Shown here piece by piece: positions 6,791 through 13,884 of a DNA stretch of 14,100 nt. How positions within the stretch are numbered: position 1 is the first letter of the stretch; every line of letters starts with the position of its first letter. The notes beneath the pieces are model-generated. The model saw only the letters and a list, made by a program, of their open reading frames with translations. It was not told where the DNA came from and ran no database searches. The position numbers were made by a program, and so were the translations under genes. This DNA comes from Desulfuromonadales bacterium (GTDB taxonomy: Bacteria > Desulfobacterota > Desulfuromonadia > Desulfuromonadales > JACZKF01), in NCBI GenBank assembly GCA_014860175.1, contig JACZKF010000447.1, forward strand, positions 1-14,100, in the 5' to 3' direction.

Positions 6791-9175
6791 TTAAATGTCG
6801 AGATTGGACACATTCAGAGCGTTATTTTCGATAAACTCTCGCCGCGGTTCAACCTGATCTCCCATGAGCACGGTAAAAATCTCATCGGCGGCCACGGCGT
6901 CCTCGATTTTCACCTGCAGCAACACCCGTTTGTCCGGGTCCATGGTGGTCTCCCACAGCTGCTCCGGGTTCATCTCTCCCAGACCCTTGTAGCGCTGAAT
7001 CGACTGCCCTTTCTTGGCTCGGGCGATGAAAAACTCGAGAATCTCCTGCCGGCTGGAAAGGACCGCTTCCTCTTTCCCCTCGCTCCCGGCAATGGCGTTT
7101 TCATCCAGACACAGATCCTCGACCTGCCGGTACGCCTGCAGCAGAAGTTTGTATTCGTGGGAGGAGAGCGCTTCCAGAACCCCCTGGTCGATGCGGGCGC
7201 GCAGATTGCCGAAAGTAAAGAGAATCCGCGCCGGGTCGGCCAGCGGCTGGAAATCCGCTTTCGGCTCGATCTCTTTCAGCCGTCGGGCCAGCGGTTCCAA
7301 GTCGACCAGATCGGCAAAGCCGTTCTGGATCTTCCCCTCCACGAAGACCCGCAACACTTCCCGATTGACCCCCTTGTGCACCACTTTTTCAAAATGCTCG
7401 TTAAACTCCAGAATGTGGCGCAGGGTCGGAATGATCTGCTTGCCGCGCAGCACCCGGCCACTTTTTTCCATCTGGAGGTTGACCCCTTCCACCCCTTCCT
7501 CGAGCAGGTGCTCGAGAAGCTGGACATCATCTTTGAGATAGATCTCCTTTTTCCCCCGCTTGATTTTGTAAAGCGGTGGCTGGGCGATGTACAGGTGCCC
7601 GCGCTCCACCATCTCCGGCATCTGGCGAAAGAAAAAAGTCAGCAGCAGGGTGCGGATGTGGGAGCCGTCGACATCGGCGTCGGTCATGATGATGATCCGA
7701 TGGTAGCGCAGCTTACCTATATCGAAGTCTTCCTTACCGATACTGGTCCCCATGGCGGTGATCAGCGTACGTATCTCGTTGGAGGTCAACATCTTGTCAA
7801 AACGGGCTTTCTCGACGTTGAGAATTTTCCCCTTAAGAGGCAGGATCGCCTGGTATTTGCGGTCACGCCCCTGTTTGGCGCTGCCGCCGGCGCTGTCACC
7901 CTCGACCAGGTAAATTTCGCAGAGGGCAGGATCCTTCTCCTGGCAGTCGGCCAGTTTTCCTGGCAGCGACAACCCATCCAGAGCCCCCTTGCGACGGGTC
8001 AGATCGCGGGCCTTGCGGGCCGCCTCGCGAGCCCGGGCCGCCTCGATCCCCTTCTCCAATATCTTGCGGGCAACCTGTGGATTTTCTTCCAGGTAGGTCG
8101 CCAGTTTTTCATTGAGCATGGTCTCGACATACCCCTTGACTTCGGAGTTGCCAAGCTTGGTCTTGGTCTGCCCCTCGAACTGTGGTTGGGGAATTTTCAC
8201 CGAGACGACCGCCGTCAATCCCTCGCGCAGGTCATCACCGGAAATCGCCACTTTGACATTTTTCAGCAGATTGTTGACCGCGGCGTACTGGTTCATGGTC
8301 CGGGTGAGGGCCGCCTTGAAGCCGATGAGATGGGTCCCCCCTTCCTGGGTATTGATATTGTTGGCAAAGGAGAAAATCTTCTCGTCGTAGCCGTCGTTGT
8401 ACTGCATGGCCACTTCGATCTCGACATTTTCCTTGGTGCCGGTCACAAAGATCGGCTGCGAGTGCAGCGGGGTTTTGGCCCGGTTGAGATATTCAACGAA
8501 GGAGGCGATCCCCCCTTCATAATGGAAATCGTGACGCTTGTCGGTGCGTTCATCGAGGATGAAAATTCTTATCCCGCCGTTCAGAAACGCCAACTCGCGC
8601 AGCCGCTGCGAAAGGGTTTCAAAGGAAACCTCGGTGGTCTCGAAAATTTCCGAGTCGGGCCAGAACGTGATCCGGGTGCCGCGCTTGATCGTTTCCCCCT
8701 CTTCTTTCAACGGGGCATCGGGCGCTCCACGCTGGTAAACCTGTCGGTAGACCCGGCCGCCGCGGCGAATCTCCAACTCCAGCCGGCTGGAGAGGGCGTT
8801 GACGACCGACACCCCGACCCCATGCAGGCCACCCGAGACCTTGTAACTGTCGCTATCAAACTTGCCTCCGGCGTGCAACACCGTCATGACCACCTCGGCG
8901 GCCGATCTTTGCTGCCCGGTGTGCAACTCGGTCGGGATTCCCCGGCCATTATCTTCCACTGTCACCGACCCGTCCAGATGGATGAGTACTGAGATTTCAT
9001 CACAGTAACCGGCCAGTGCTTCATCGATGGAATTGTCGACGACCTCATAGACCAGGTGGTGCAACCCTTGAATACTGGTTGAACCGATATACATTGCGGG
9101 ACGTTTGCGAACTGCCGACAGCCCTTCCAGAACTTTGATGCTGTCGGCGCCATATTCCTTGGCCGTTAGATTCAT
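6791..9175 (-). CDS. gyrB: DNA gyrase subunit B
   Basis: 794 residues from my start. This is the ATPase and TOPRIM subunit of gyrase. The GHKL ATPase shows E44 and N48 in YEVVDNS, D75 in EDNGRGIP, and GGLHGVGVSVVNALS. The TOPRIM part has YLVEGDSAGGSA and the metal-binding DADVDGSH. The region after PPLYKIKRGKKEIY carries the roughly 150-residue insert of Gram-negative (E. coli-type) GyrB, and QRYKGLGEMNPEQLWETT closes the protein. The frame is open to an ATG at 9199, but the ATG at 9175 follows GAGG with a five-A spacer and gives the usual short N-terminus before YGADSIKVLEGL, so I chose it. The ribosome binding site begins within the recF stop codon (9183-9185), which suggests translational coupling. 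gyrA follows after 70 bp. Confidence 0.98.
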   Translation of the reverse strand: MNLTAKEYGADSIKVLEGLSAVRKRPAMYIGSTSIQGLHHLVYEVVDNSIDEALAGYCDEISVLIHLDGSVTVEDNGRGIPTELHTGQQRSAAEVVMTVLHAGGKFDSDSYKVSGGLHGVGVSVVNALSSRLELEIRRGGRVYRQVYQRGAPDAPLKEEGETIKRGTRITFWPDSEIFETTEVSFETLSQRLRELAFLNGGIRIFILDERTDKRHDFHYEGGIASFVEYLNRAKTPLHSQPIFVTGTKENVEIEVAMQYNDGYDEKIFSFANNINTQEGGTHLIGFKAALTRTMNQYAAVNNLLKNVKVAISGDDLREGLTAVVSVKIPQPQFEGQTKTKLGNSEVKGYVETMLNEKLATYLEENPQVARKILEKGIEAARAREAARKARDLTRRKGALDGLSLPGKLADCQEKDPALCEIYLVEGDSAGGSAKQGRDRKYQAILPLKGKILNVEKARFDKMLTSNEIRTLITAMGTSIGKEDFDIGKLRYHRIIIMTDADVDGSHIRTLLLTFFFRQMPEMVERGHLYIAQPPLYKIKRGKKEIYLKDDVQLLEHLLEEGVEGVNLQMEKSGRVLRGKQIIPTLRHILEFNEHFEKVVHKGVNREVLRVFVEGKIQNGFADLVDLEPLARRLKEIEPKADFQPLADPARILFTFGNLRARIDQGVLEALSSHEYKLLLQAYRQVEDLCLDENAIAGSEGKEEAVLSSRQEILEFFIARAKKGQSIQRYKGLGEMNPEQLWETTMDPDKRVLLQVKIEDAVAADEIFTVLMGDQVEPRREFIENNALNVSNLDI

Positions 9176-9182
9176 TTTTTCC

Positions 9183-10274
9183 TCATTCATCTCTGTCATG
9201 ATGCAAGGTACCTTTTTCCACCCGAAAATAGCGGGCGGTGGAGATTCCGTGCGCGAGCAGGGGCTCGATATCGGTGGTTGTAATAAATACCTGCCCCTGG
9301 CGTGCCCGCAGGTAAGAAAAAAAATAGTTCTGCCGGCAGCGGTCGAGTTCGCTGGTCATGTCGTCAAGCAGCAAAACCGGAGGGACCCCGGTGATGTTTT
9401 GCAGATCCTCTATCTGTGCGGTTTTGAAGGCGAGCAGAAAAGAACGCAGCTGACCCTGAGAAGCAAACAAGCGCAGCGACCGGCCGAGAAGGCAAAATTC
9501 AAGATCATCGCGATGCGGGCCAACCAGCGTCTGCCCCAGCATCTTTTCCCGCTGTTTCGCCCGTTCCAACTCCCCCCGCAGCGAGTCGATCAGATCGGCT
9601 TCGGTCCCCCGCCGGTAGCTGATATCGACCTCTTCTTCGCCGCCGGCGATCTGGCGATGCGCCTTTTGCAACAGCGGCAACAAGCGGTCCAGATAACGGC
9701 CGCGATCAAGCCGAAGACGGGCTCCAGCGCTGACCAGAGCCTCGGTCCAAGGGGCCAGTTGATCGGCGCCCCTCCCCTCGCGAAGCAGGCGGTTGCGTTG
9801 GCGCAGACAGCGATCGTATTCTCTGGCCCGATCAAGGAAAGTCAGGTCAGCCTGAAATACGGCCCGATCGAGCAGCCCTCGCCGACCCGCTGGCCCTCCG
9901 CGCAGCAGGGTCACTTCTTCCGGCGAGAACAGCACCGGTCGCAAGTGACCAAAAAAATCAGCGGGGCGGCGCACTTCCTTCCCGTCCACCCGGGCGGCCT
10001 TCCCTTGCGGGCCGATGCTCAACTCCACCTGCCGGCGCACCCCACGGTTTTCTATCTCCGCGGCCAGGCGGCAGGTCGTCTCCCCGTGCTGGATCAACTC
10101 GTCGTTGCGGGCACCACGGAAACTCTTCAAACTCCCCAGCAGGTGAATTCCTTCCAGCAGATTGGTTTTCCCCTGGGCGTTATTCCCCCAAAAAACATTG
10201 AATCCCCCGATAGGAATCAATTCGGTCGGCTCCAGATTGCGGAATTGCCGCAAACTAATGCGGCTTATATTCAT
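9183..10274 (-). CDS. recF: DNA replication and repair ATPase RecF
   Basis: 363 residues, the usual length. RecF is an SMC/ABC-type ATPase that acts with RecO and RecR to load RecA at single-strand gaps. Walker A is GNNAQGKT at 30-37, the ABC signature region ASQGQLRS is at 271-278, Walker B is VLLLDD at 300-305, and the D-loop SELD follows. The family motif GPHRDD is at about 252-257. A GTG at 10283 is also in frame but has no ribosome binding site. The ATG at 10274 gives the conventional N-terminus, with a weak GAGAG upstream. It lies 51 bp after the dnaN stop, and its TGA overlaps the gyrB ribosome binding site. Confidence 0.97.
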   Translation of the reverse strand: MNISRISLRQFRNLEPTELIPIGGFNVFWGNNAQGKTNLLEGIHLLGSLKSFRGARNDELIQHGETTCRLAAEIENRGVRRQVELSIGPQGKAARVDGKEVRRPADFFGHLRPVLFSPEEVTLLRGGPAGRRGLLDRAVFQADLTFLDRAREYDRCLRQRNRLLREGRGADQLAPWTEALVSAGARLRLDRGRYLDRLLPLLQKAHRQIAGGEEEVDISYRRGTEADLIDSLRGELERAKQREKMLGQTLVGPHRDDLEFCLLGRSLRLFASQGQLRSFLLAFKTAQIEDLQNITGVPPVLLLDDMTSELDRCRQNYFFSYLRARQGQVFITTTDIEPLLAHGISTARYFRVEKGTLHHDRDE

Positions 10275-10292
10275 CGCTCTCACAGCCGTATA

Positions 10293-10317
10293 CCGAAACT
10301 ACGGGTGTTGTTTTCGG
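10293..10317. repeat. Small inverted repeat in the dnaN-recF spacer
   Basis: Arms CCGAAA (10293-10298) and TTTCGG (10312-10317) can form a 6-bp stem around a 13-base loop in the dnaN-recF transcript, upstream of the recF start. There is no U-tract, so it is not an obvious terminator. A short stem like this can occur by chance. Confidence 0.4.
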
Positions 10318-10325
10318 AATCCGGG

Positions 10326-11444
10326 TCAAAGCCGCATCGGCATCACCACCGCCAGGAAATCTTCACCATGTTCGGAACGAACCAGACCGGGCGACATATT
10401 GTCGCGGATCAAAAACCTTACTTTCGCTTCGTCATGAACCTGCAGAATATCAATCAAATAGCGGGCATTGAAACCGATGGAAATTTCCGGGCCCTGATAG
10501 ACGATTTCCATATCCTCTCGTGCATCGCCCAGTTCTGGATTGGAAGAGGAGAGTTCCAACAGGGAGGGTTTGAGTACCATCTTCACCCCCCGGGATTTTT
10601 CACTGGAGAGAATGGACATTCGGCGCAGGGCATGGAAAAATGGATCCCGTGGGATGTGGGCGGTATGTTCATTGGCATATGGGATGACTCGGTTGTAATC
10701 AGGAAAATCACCGTCGACAAGTCTCATCACCATAATAGTCCGATCCCGTACCACCACGGCGTTATTGTCGAGGAATCCCAGCAAAAGGTCCCCTTCACCT
10801 TCTTCGGTCATCTTTTTAAGTTCAAAAATCCCCTTGCGCGGAAAGATTACTCCTTTTTGCAATTCAGCACTATGGGAAGCTGTTAAAGGCTTTTGAATTA
10901 GAGCCAGGCGATGGCCATCTGTCGCCACTAGACGCAGAAGGGATAGGCCACCTTCGTTTATGGCTTTGAAATAAATACCATTAAGATTGTATTTGCTTTC
11001 ATCGGTTGACATAGAGAAAGCCGTTTTTTCAATCATCTCTTTTAAAGATGACGCCGAAACAACTATAAATTGTTCTTTATCCGGAGAGGGAAAATAAGGA
11101 AATTCCTCTGGAGATAAACCAACGATATTGAAAAGCGCTTTGCCGCAGCGAATTTCAATCCAGCAATTTTCTCTGGATTTAAAAGAAACTTCGCGTTCTG
11201 GAAGTTCCTTGATGATCTCGTACAGTTTCTTAGCCGAAACGGTAATTTTACCCGCGGTTTTGACCTCGGCCGGGTAGGAAGATTTCATTCCCACTTCCAG
11301 GTCGGTGGCGGTGAGGAATAGTTCCCCGTCAACCGCTTCGAGGAGAACGTTGGAAAGAATAGGGATGGTCGTTCGCTTCTCGACGATTCCCTGCACCCGG
11401 GCTAAGCCTCGGAGAAAAACTTCTTTTTCGATCGTGAACTGCAT
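10326..11444 (-). CDS. dnaN: DNA polymerase III beta subunit (sliding clamp)
   Basis: 372 residues, the standard length. The homodimeric ring encircles DNA and tethers polymerase III and other clamp-binding proteins. The three-domain clamp fold is recognised from MQFTIEKEVFLRGLARVQ, the PILSNVLLEA and ATDLEVGM strands of domain 1, LVATDGHRLAL in domain 2, DFPDYNRVIP at the start of domain 3, and the C-terminal MPMRL, the residues lining the hydrophobic peptide-binding cleft. The ATG at 11444 follows AGGAGG at ideal spacing. Its upstream spacer is the candidate replication origin. Positions 10861-11220 have about 41% GC by my count (148 of 360), well below the gyrase genes, yet the protein sequence is ordinary and intact. 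Confidence 0.98.
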   Translation of the reverse strand: MQFTIEKEVFLRGLARVQGIVEKRTTIPILSNVLLEAVDGELFLTATDLEVGMKSSYPAEVKTAGKITVSAKKLYEIIKELPEREVSFKSRENCWIEIRCGKALFNIVGLSPEEFPYFPSPDKEQFIVVSASSLKEMIEKTAFSMSTDESKYNLNGIYFKAINEGGLSLLRLVATDGHRLALIQKPLTASHSAELQKGVIFPRKGIFELKKMTEEGEGDLLLGFLDNNAVVVRDRTIMVMRLVDGDFPDYNRVIPYANEHTAHIPRDPFFHALRRMSILSSEKSRGVKMVLKPSLLELSSSNPELGDAREDMEIVYQGPEISIGFNARYLIDILQVHDEAKVRFLIRDNMSPGLVRSEHGEDFLAVVMPMRL

Positions 11445-11473
11445 GCGGCCTCCTGTGGGCGGAAACTGCTTCT

Positions 11474-11479
11474 ATTATA
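11474..11479 (-). promoter_or_regulatory. Possible -10 element for dnaN
   Basis: A perfect TATAAT reads toward dnaN within the AT-rich part of the origin, 29 bp before the ATG. No good -35 hexamer lies 16-18 bp upstream, where the DnaA-trio run is, and there is no extended -10 TG. It could be a promoter needing help or simply part of the unwinding element. Confidence 0.35.
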
Positions 11480-11497
11480 TTGGTTTTAGCTCTTCAG

Positions 11498-11530
11498 TAG
11501 TAGTAATAATGGCTGTGAATTTGTGAATAT
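11498..11530. other. Basal origin unwinding module: DnaA trios, GC spacer and two tandem DnaA-like boxes
   Basis: Reading the plus strand: TAG TAG TAA TAA (11498-11509), TGGC (11510-11513), then TGTGAATTT (11514-11522) and TGTGAATAT (11522-11530) repeating at 8 bp. The DnaA-trio rule, a repeated 5'-TA(G/A) trinucleotide next to a DnaA box and read away from it, is established for B. subtilis. Both boxes share the change GGAT to GAAT against TGTGGATAA. Confidence 0.78.
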
Positions 11531-11565
11531 GTCGTTCCCGGCGCGGTGCTGGGCGGGCTGGCGGC

Positions 11566-11574
11566 TGTGGAGAA
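11566..11574 (-). other. DnaA box, one mismatch
   Basis: TGTGGAGAA on the plus strand differs from TGTGGATAA at one base. It lies between arms GGCGG and CCGCC of a short imperfect inverted repeat within the candidate origin. Confidence 0.6.
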
Positions 11575-11607
11575 AAAACCGCCAAAATGTGCCTATTCCA
11601 GCCAGAC

Positions 11608-11616
11608 TGTGGATAA
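11608..11616 (-). other. DnaA box, perfect consensus
   Basis: TGTGGATAA on the plus strand is the exact complement of TTATCCACA. It is followed by an A-run and is the strongest box of the dnaA-dnaN spacer. Confidence 0.8.
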
Positions 11617-11655
11617 AAAAGGGTTACCGCTTTTTGAGGGCCTCTGTCCACCCCA

Positions 11656-11664
11656 CCATCCACA
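11656..11664 (+). other. DnaA box, two mismatches
   Basis: CCATCCACA matches TTATCCACA at 7 of 9 bases and lies just downstream of the dnaA stop codon, in the opposite orientation to the other spacer boxes. Confidence 0.45.
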
Positions 11665-11679
11665 GGCTGTACCCATACC

Positions 11680-13035
11680 TCAATTGAGAATGGTATTGCG
11701 AATCAGGTTAATAGTGGAACGCAATTGATAGTCTTCCTCCAGGCGTTTTTCAATTTTTTTGATGGCATGAATAATGGTCGAATGATCTTTACCACCAAAT
11801 CTTTCACCCAACTCGGGGTAAGAGGAGGACGTCATCTGACGGGCCAGATACATCGCAATTTGGCGGGGCAAAACCAGGGCTTTCAAACGACGACCGGATT
11901 TTATTTCGGAAACTTTGATGTTGTAATGCGAGCCGACGATTTTCTGAATATCTTCGACGGTAATCTCCCGGGCTTTTTCTACCAGAATGTCCTTGAGAAC
12001 CTCCTTGGCCATGGCCAGCGATACCGGCGTCGAGGTCAAACTGGCATAGGCGCCAATACGTACCAGATAGCCCTCCAACTCTCTTATGTTGCTGGTTACC
12101 GAGGTGGCCAGAAAAAGAGTTACCTCTTCCGGCAGGTAAATGCCGTTTTGTTCGGCCTTCATTTTTAAAATGGCCTGTTTCGTCTCCACATCTGGTGGTT
12201 GGATATCGGCGATCAGCCCCCATTCAAAACGCGAACGCAGCCGCTCTTCCAAGCCGGGGATCTCTTTTGGAAATTTGTCCGATGTCACCACAATCTGCTT
12301 ATGCGATTCGTAAAGAGCATTGAAGGTGTGAAAAAACTCTTCCTGCGTCCTTTCCTTGCCCGCGATGAATTGGACATCGTCGATCAGCAGCACATCCATG
12401 GAGCGAAACTTGTTGCGGAAGTCGTCCATTTTGGCGTAGCGGAGCGAATTGATCAATTCATTCATGAATTTTTCGGAAGTGTAGTAACAGACGCGGGTCG
12501 CCGGATTTCGCAGGGATATGGCATTGCCGATGGCCGTCACCAGGTGGGTTTTACCCAAGCCGACCCCCCCGTAGATGAATAACGGATTATAGGTTGTCGC
12601 CGGGTTGTTGGCGACGGCCATGGCGGCGGCATAAGCAAACTGGTTGGAAGAGCCGGAGACGAATTCATCAAAGGTATACTTGCTGTTCAGATTACCCAGA
12701 CTGTTCCAGTCCCGCGGGGCTGTTTCCCGCGGTTCACTGACCGGGGTGACAGTGGTTCGTGGCGATTCCGCTACCGTCTGGGTCCGCTCGGTGTTTCGCA
12801 AGGCCACATTCATCTGAATCCGGTAAGCGACAGCGCCAACGCGCGAGACGGTTTCCTGGATGATTTGCAGGTAGTTGTCGCGGATCCAGTCGTGGACAAA
12901 ACGGTTGGGAACTTCGATAATAAGCAGGTCTTTCTCCACCCCGACAAAGCGAAGCGCCTTGATCCAGGTGGAAAAATTTTGCGGAGTAAGAACCTGCTCA
13001 AGATGAGCCAGGGTTTCTTGCCAGAGTCGAGTCAT
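11680..13035 (-). CDS. dnaA: Chromosomal replication initiator protein DnaA
   Basis: 451 residues, standard length. DnaA binds boxes at oriC, oligomerises in the ATP form and opens the duplex. Domain I (LWQETLAHLEQVLTPQNFSTWI) occupies about 1-80 and a variable linker about 81-112. The AAA+ domain has Walker A GGVGLGKT at 156-163, Walker B LLIDD at 216-220 and the arginine-finger region RLRSRF at 265-270. The C-terminal helix-turn-helix carries the box-binding signature GGKDHSTIIHA at 414-424. The ATG at 13035 is the only sensible start, since an in-frame TAA lies four codons upstream and the next residues match the family N-terminus. It has no Shine-Dalgarno sequence: the eight bases before it on the mRNA are CACCTCCT. 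Upstream DnaA boxes suggest autoregulation. Confidence 0.98.
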   Translation of the reverse strand: MTRLWQETLAHLEQVLTPQNFSTWIKALRFVGVEKDLLIIEVPNRFVHDWIRDNYLQIIQETVSRVGAVAYRIQMNVALRNTERTQTVAESPRTTVTPVSEPRETAPRDWNSLGNLNSKYTFDEFVSGSSNQFAYAAAMAVANNPATTYNPLFIYGGVGLGKTHLVTAIGNAISLRNPATRVCYYTSEKFMNELINSLRYAKMDDFRNKFRSMDVLLIDDVQFIAGKERTQEEFFHTFNALYESHKQIVVTSDKFPKEIPGLEERLRSRFEWGLIADIQPPDVETKQAILKMKAEQNGIYLPEEVTLFLATSVTSNIRELEGYLVRIGAYASLTSTPVSLAMAKEVLKDILVEKAREITVEDIQKIVGSHYNIKVSEIKSGRRLKALVLPRQIAMYLARQMTSSSYPELGERFGGKDHSTIIHAIKKIEKRLEEDYQLRSTINLIRNTILN

Positions 13036-13088
13036 AGGAGGTGGCGCTTAGGTGACAGAGAGGAGCGGGAGATTCCCCCAAAAATAAA

Positions 13089-13120
13089 CTATCCACAAAC
13101 TTATTGACAGGTGTGGATAA
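13089..13120. promoter_or_regulatory. DnaA-box cluster upstream of dnaA (second half of a bipartite origin and/or autoregulatory site)
   Basis: CTATCCACA (13089-13097, 8 of 9), TTATTGACA (13101-13109, 7 of 9) and TGTGGATAA (13112-13120, perfect, reverse) lie within 32 bp. The outer two form an inverted repeat with perfect 8-bp arms TATCCACA and TGTGGATA, 14 bases apart. They lie 54-85 bp before the dnaA start in the divergent dnaA/rpmH spacer. DnaA repressing its own promoter from such sites is common; binding here is inferred. Confidence 0.72.
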
Positions 13121-13261
13121 CGGCCAAACCCCTTAAAAATAGGGCCAAAAACCAGGATATTGAGGGTCTCGGAATAGTCGATAAACTAACAGACAGTGAT
13201 ATCTTTTGCAAGGGATTTTTCCCCTAGCAGGAGAAACGCCGGGGATGTCGGGCGCTTCCTC

Positions 13262-13290
13262 TTGACAGGTTGTGTAAAATATGGTTTAAA
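13262..13290 (+). promoter_or_regulatory. Probable sigma-70 promoter of rpmH-rnpA-yidD
   Basis: A perfect -35 TTGACA (13262-13267) is followed after 17 bp by TTTAAA (13285-13290, 4 of 6 to TATAAT). This would start transcription near 13297 and leave a leader of about 40 bases with AAGGAG at 13318-13323. Confidence 0.7.
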
Positions 13291-13335
13291 GTACGCTTTG
13301 TCCAGAGCAGACCAACTAAGGAGTTGCACCGAGTC

Positions 13336-13488
13336 ATGTCAAAAAGAACCTACCAGCCGAGCAAAATTCGTCGCAAGCGCAGCCATGGATTTCGTACGCG
13401 GATGCAAACCAAAAATGGACGCAATGTCCTTAAGCGCCGCCGGGCTCGGGGACGGAAAATTCTTTCCGTAACCATTCCCAGCAAGTAA
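13336..13488 (+). CDS. rpmH: 50S ribosomal protein L34
   Basis: 50 residues. L34 is a very small basic protein of the large ribosomal subunit. MSKRTYQPSK at the N-terminus, then IRRKRSHGFRTRM and GRNVLKRRRARGRK, match the family nearly throughout, allowing for the last few residues (ILSVTIPSK), which are a slightly extended tail. The frame is open upstream to an ATG at 13270, but the conserved start is the ATG at 13336, with AAGGAG 12 bases before it, a rather long spacing. It is transcribed away from dnaA, and rnpA follows within about 12 bp, the usual arrangement at bacterial origins. Confidence 0.97.
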   Translation: MSKRTYQPSKIRRKRSHGFRTRMQTKNGRNVLKRRRARGRKILSVTIPSK

Positions 13489-13500
13489 CCGATAGCAGTG

Positions 13501-13884
13501 ATGGCTTGTGGGGAAAACGCTTTCCCCTCCGCTTACCGGCTGTTGCGATCGGGAGATTTTCAGCGGGTTCGGGGTACGGGACGCAAGTTCCACACCACTC
13601 ACTTTGTCGTCTATCTGGTCGGCAACGCTGAGGGGGTGCCCCGCCTTGGCATCACCGCCAGCCGGAAAGTCGGTGGTGCCGTGCAGCGCAATCGGATCAA
13701 ACGCCTGCTCAGGGAATTTTTCCGTCAGCACCGCGACAAATTTCCCCCCTCCGTCGATATCTCCGTAATTGCCAAAGTGGGAGCGGCGTCACTCGAACTT
13801 CGCCAGGTCAGTGCCGAGTTGCATTTCCTAACCACTCTGGCCGAAAGGGGAGGGACATGGTCAACAGGATTTTCATCTCCCTGA
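13501..13884 (+). CDS. rnpA: Ribonuclease P protein component
   Basis: 127 residues, slightly longer than the usual 110-120. This basic protein supports the RNase P RNA in maturing tRNA 5' ends. FPSAYRLLRSGDFQRV at the N-terminus, GRKFHTTHFVVYL, LGITASRKVGGAVQRNRIKRLLREFFR with the RNR motif, and the final helix match the family. A GTG directly before the ATG (13498) is also possible; neither start has a clear ribosome binding site, so translation may depend on coupling to rpmH, whose stop is 12 bp upstream. Its last 28 bp overlap the start of yidD. Confidence 0.95.
   Translation: MACGENAFPSAYRLLRSGDFQRVRGTGRKFHTTHFVVYLVGNAEGVPRLGITASRKVGGAVQRNRIKRLLREFFRQHRDKFPPSVDISVIAKVGAASLELRQVSAELHFLTTLAERGGTWSTGFSSP

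Larger units (their letters stand above)
11445..11679. other. Candidate chromosomal replication origin (oriC) in the dnaA-dnaN spacer
   Basis: This 235-bp non-coding spacer holds two tandem box-like 9-mers at 11514-11530, a one-mismatch box TGTGGAGAA at 11566-11574, a perfect TGTGGATAA at 11608-11616 and CCATCCACA (7 of 9) at 11656-11664. A DnaA-trio run is at 11498-11509, an AT-rich stretch at 11471-11490, and a GC-rich block lies around 11531-11565. In the dnaA-to-dnaN direction the order is boxes, GC spacer, trios, AT-rich DNA, dnaN, which is the order known for the unwinding region of Bacillus subtilis. The dnaN ribosome binding site is at the left end. Confidence 0.82.
13036..13335. other. 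Divergent dnaA/rpmH intergenic region
   Basis: This 300-bp gap holds the dnaA leader with the DnaA-box cluster (13089-13120) and the rpmH promoter and leader (13262-13335). Positions 13121-13260 hold only weak short palindromes, for example GGGA and TCCC around TTTT near 13211-13222, and nothing I can name. I found no convincing sigma-70 promoter for dnaA. Confidence 0.6.

Noticed and set aside
8076..8084. TGTGGATTT DnaA-like 9-mer inside gyrB
   Set aside because: Two mismatches, isolated and within conserved coding sequence, as expected by chance.
6788..8992. 734-codon plus-strand open frame antisense to gyrB
   Set aside because: Shadow of gyrB codon bias; no recognisable domain.
9105..10886. 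593-codon plus-strand open frame across recF and dnaN
   Set aside because: Spans two genuine genes and their spacer in antisense; no domain or ribosome binding site.
13052..13087. Eleven-codon plus-strand frame starting with GTG after AGGAGG
   Set aside because: The AGGAGG is the complement of the bases before the dnaA ATG; the frame is tiny, has poor spacing, and no promoter could be found for it.
13104..13132. Second plus-strand TTGACA upstream of rpmH
   Set aside because: No -10-like hexamer at 16-18 bp. The hexamer lies between DnaA boxes and shares TTGACAGG with the real rpmH promoter, probably by chance.
13270..13335. Longer N-terminus for L34
   Set aside because: The upstream ATG overlaps the promoter -10 region and adds residues unlike the family; the conserved start is at 13336.
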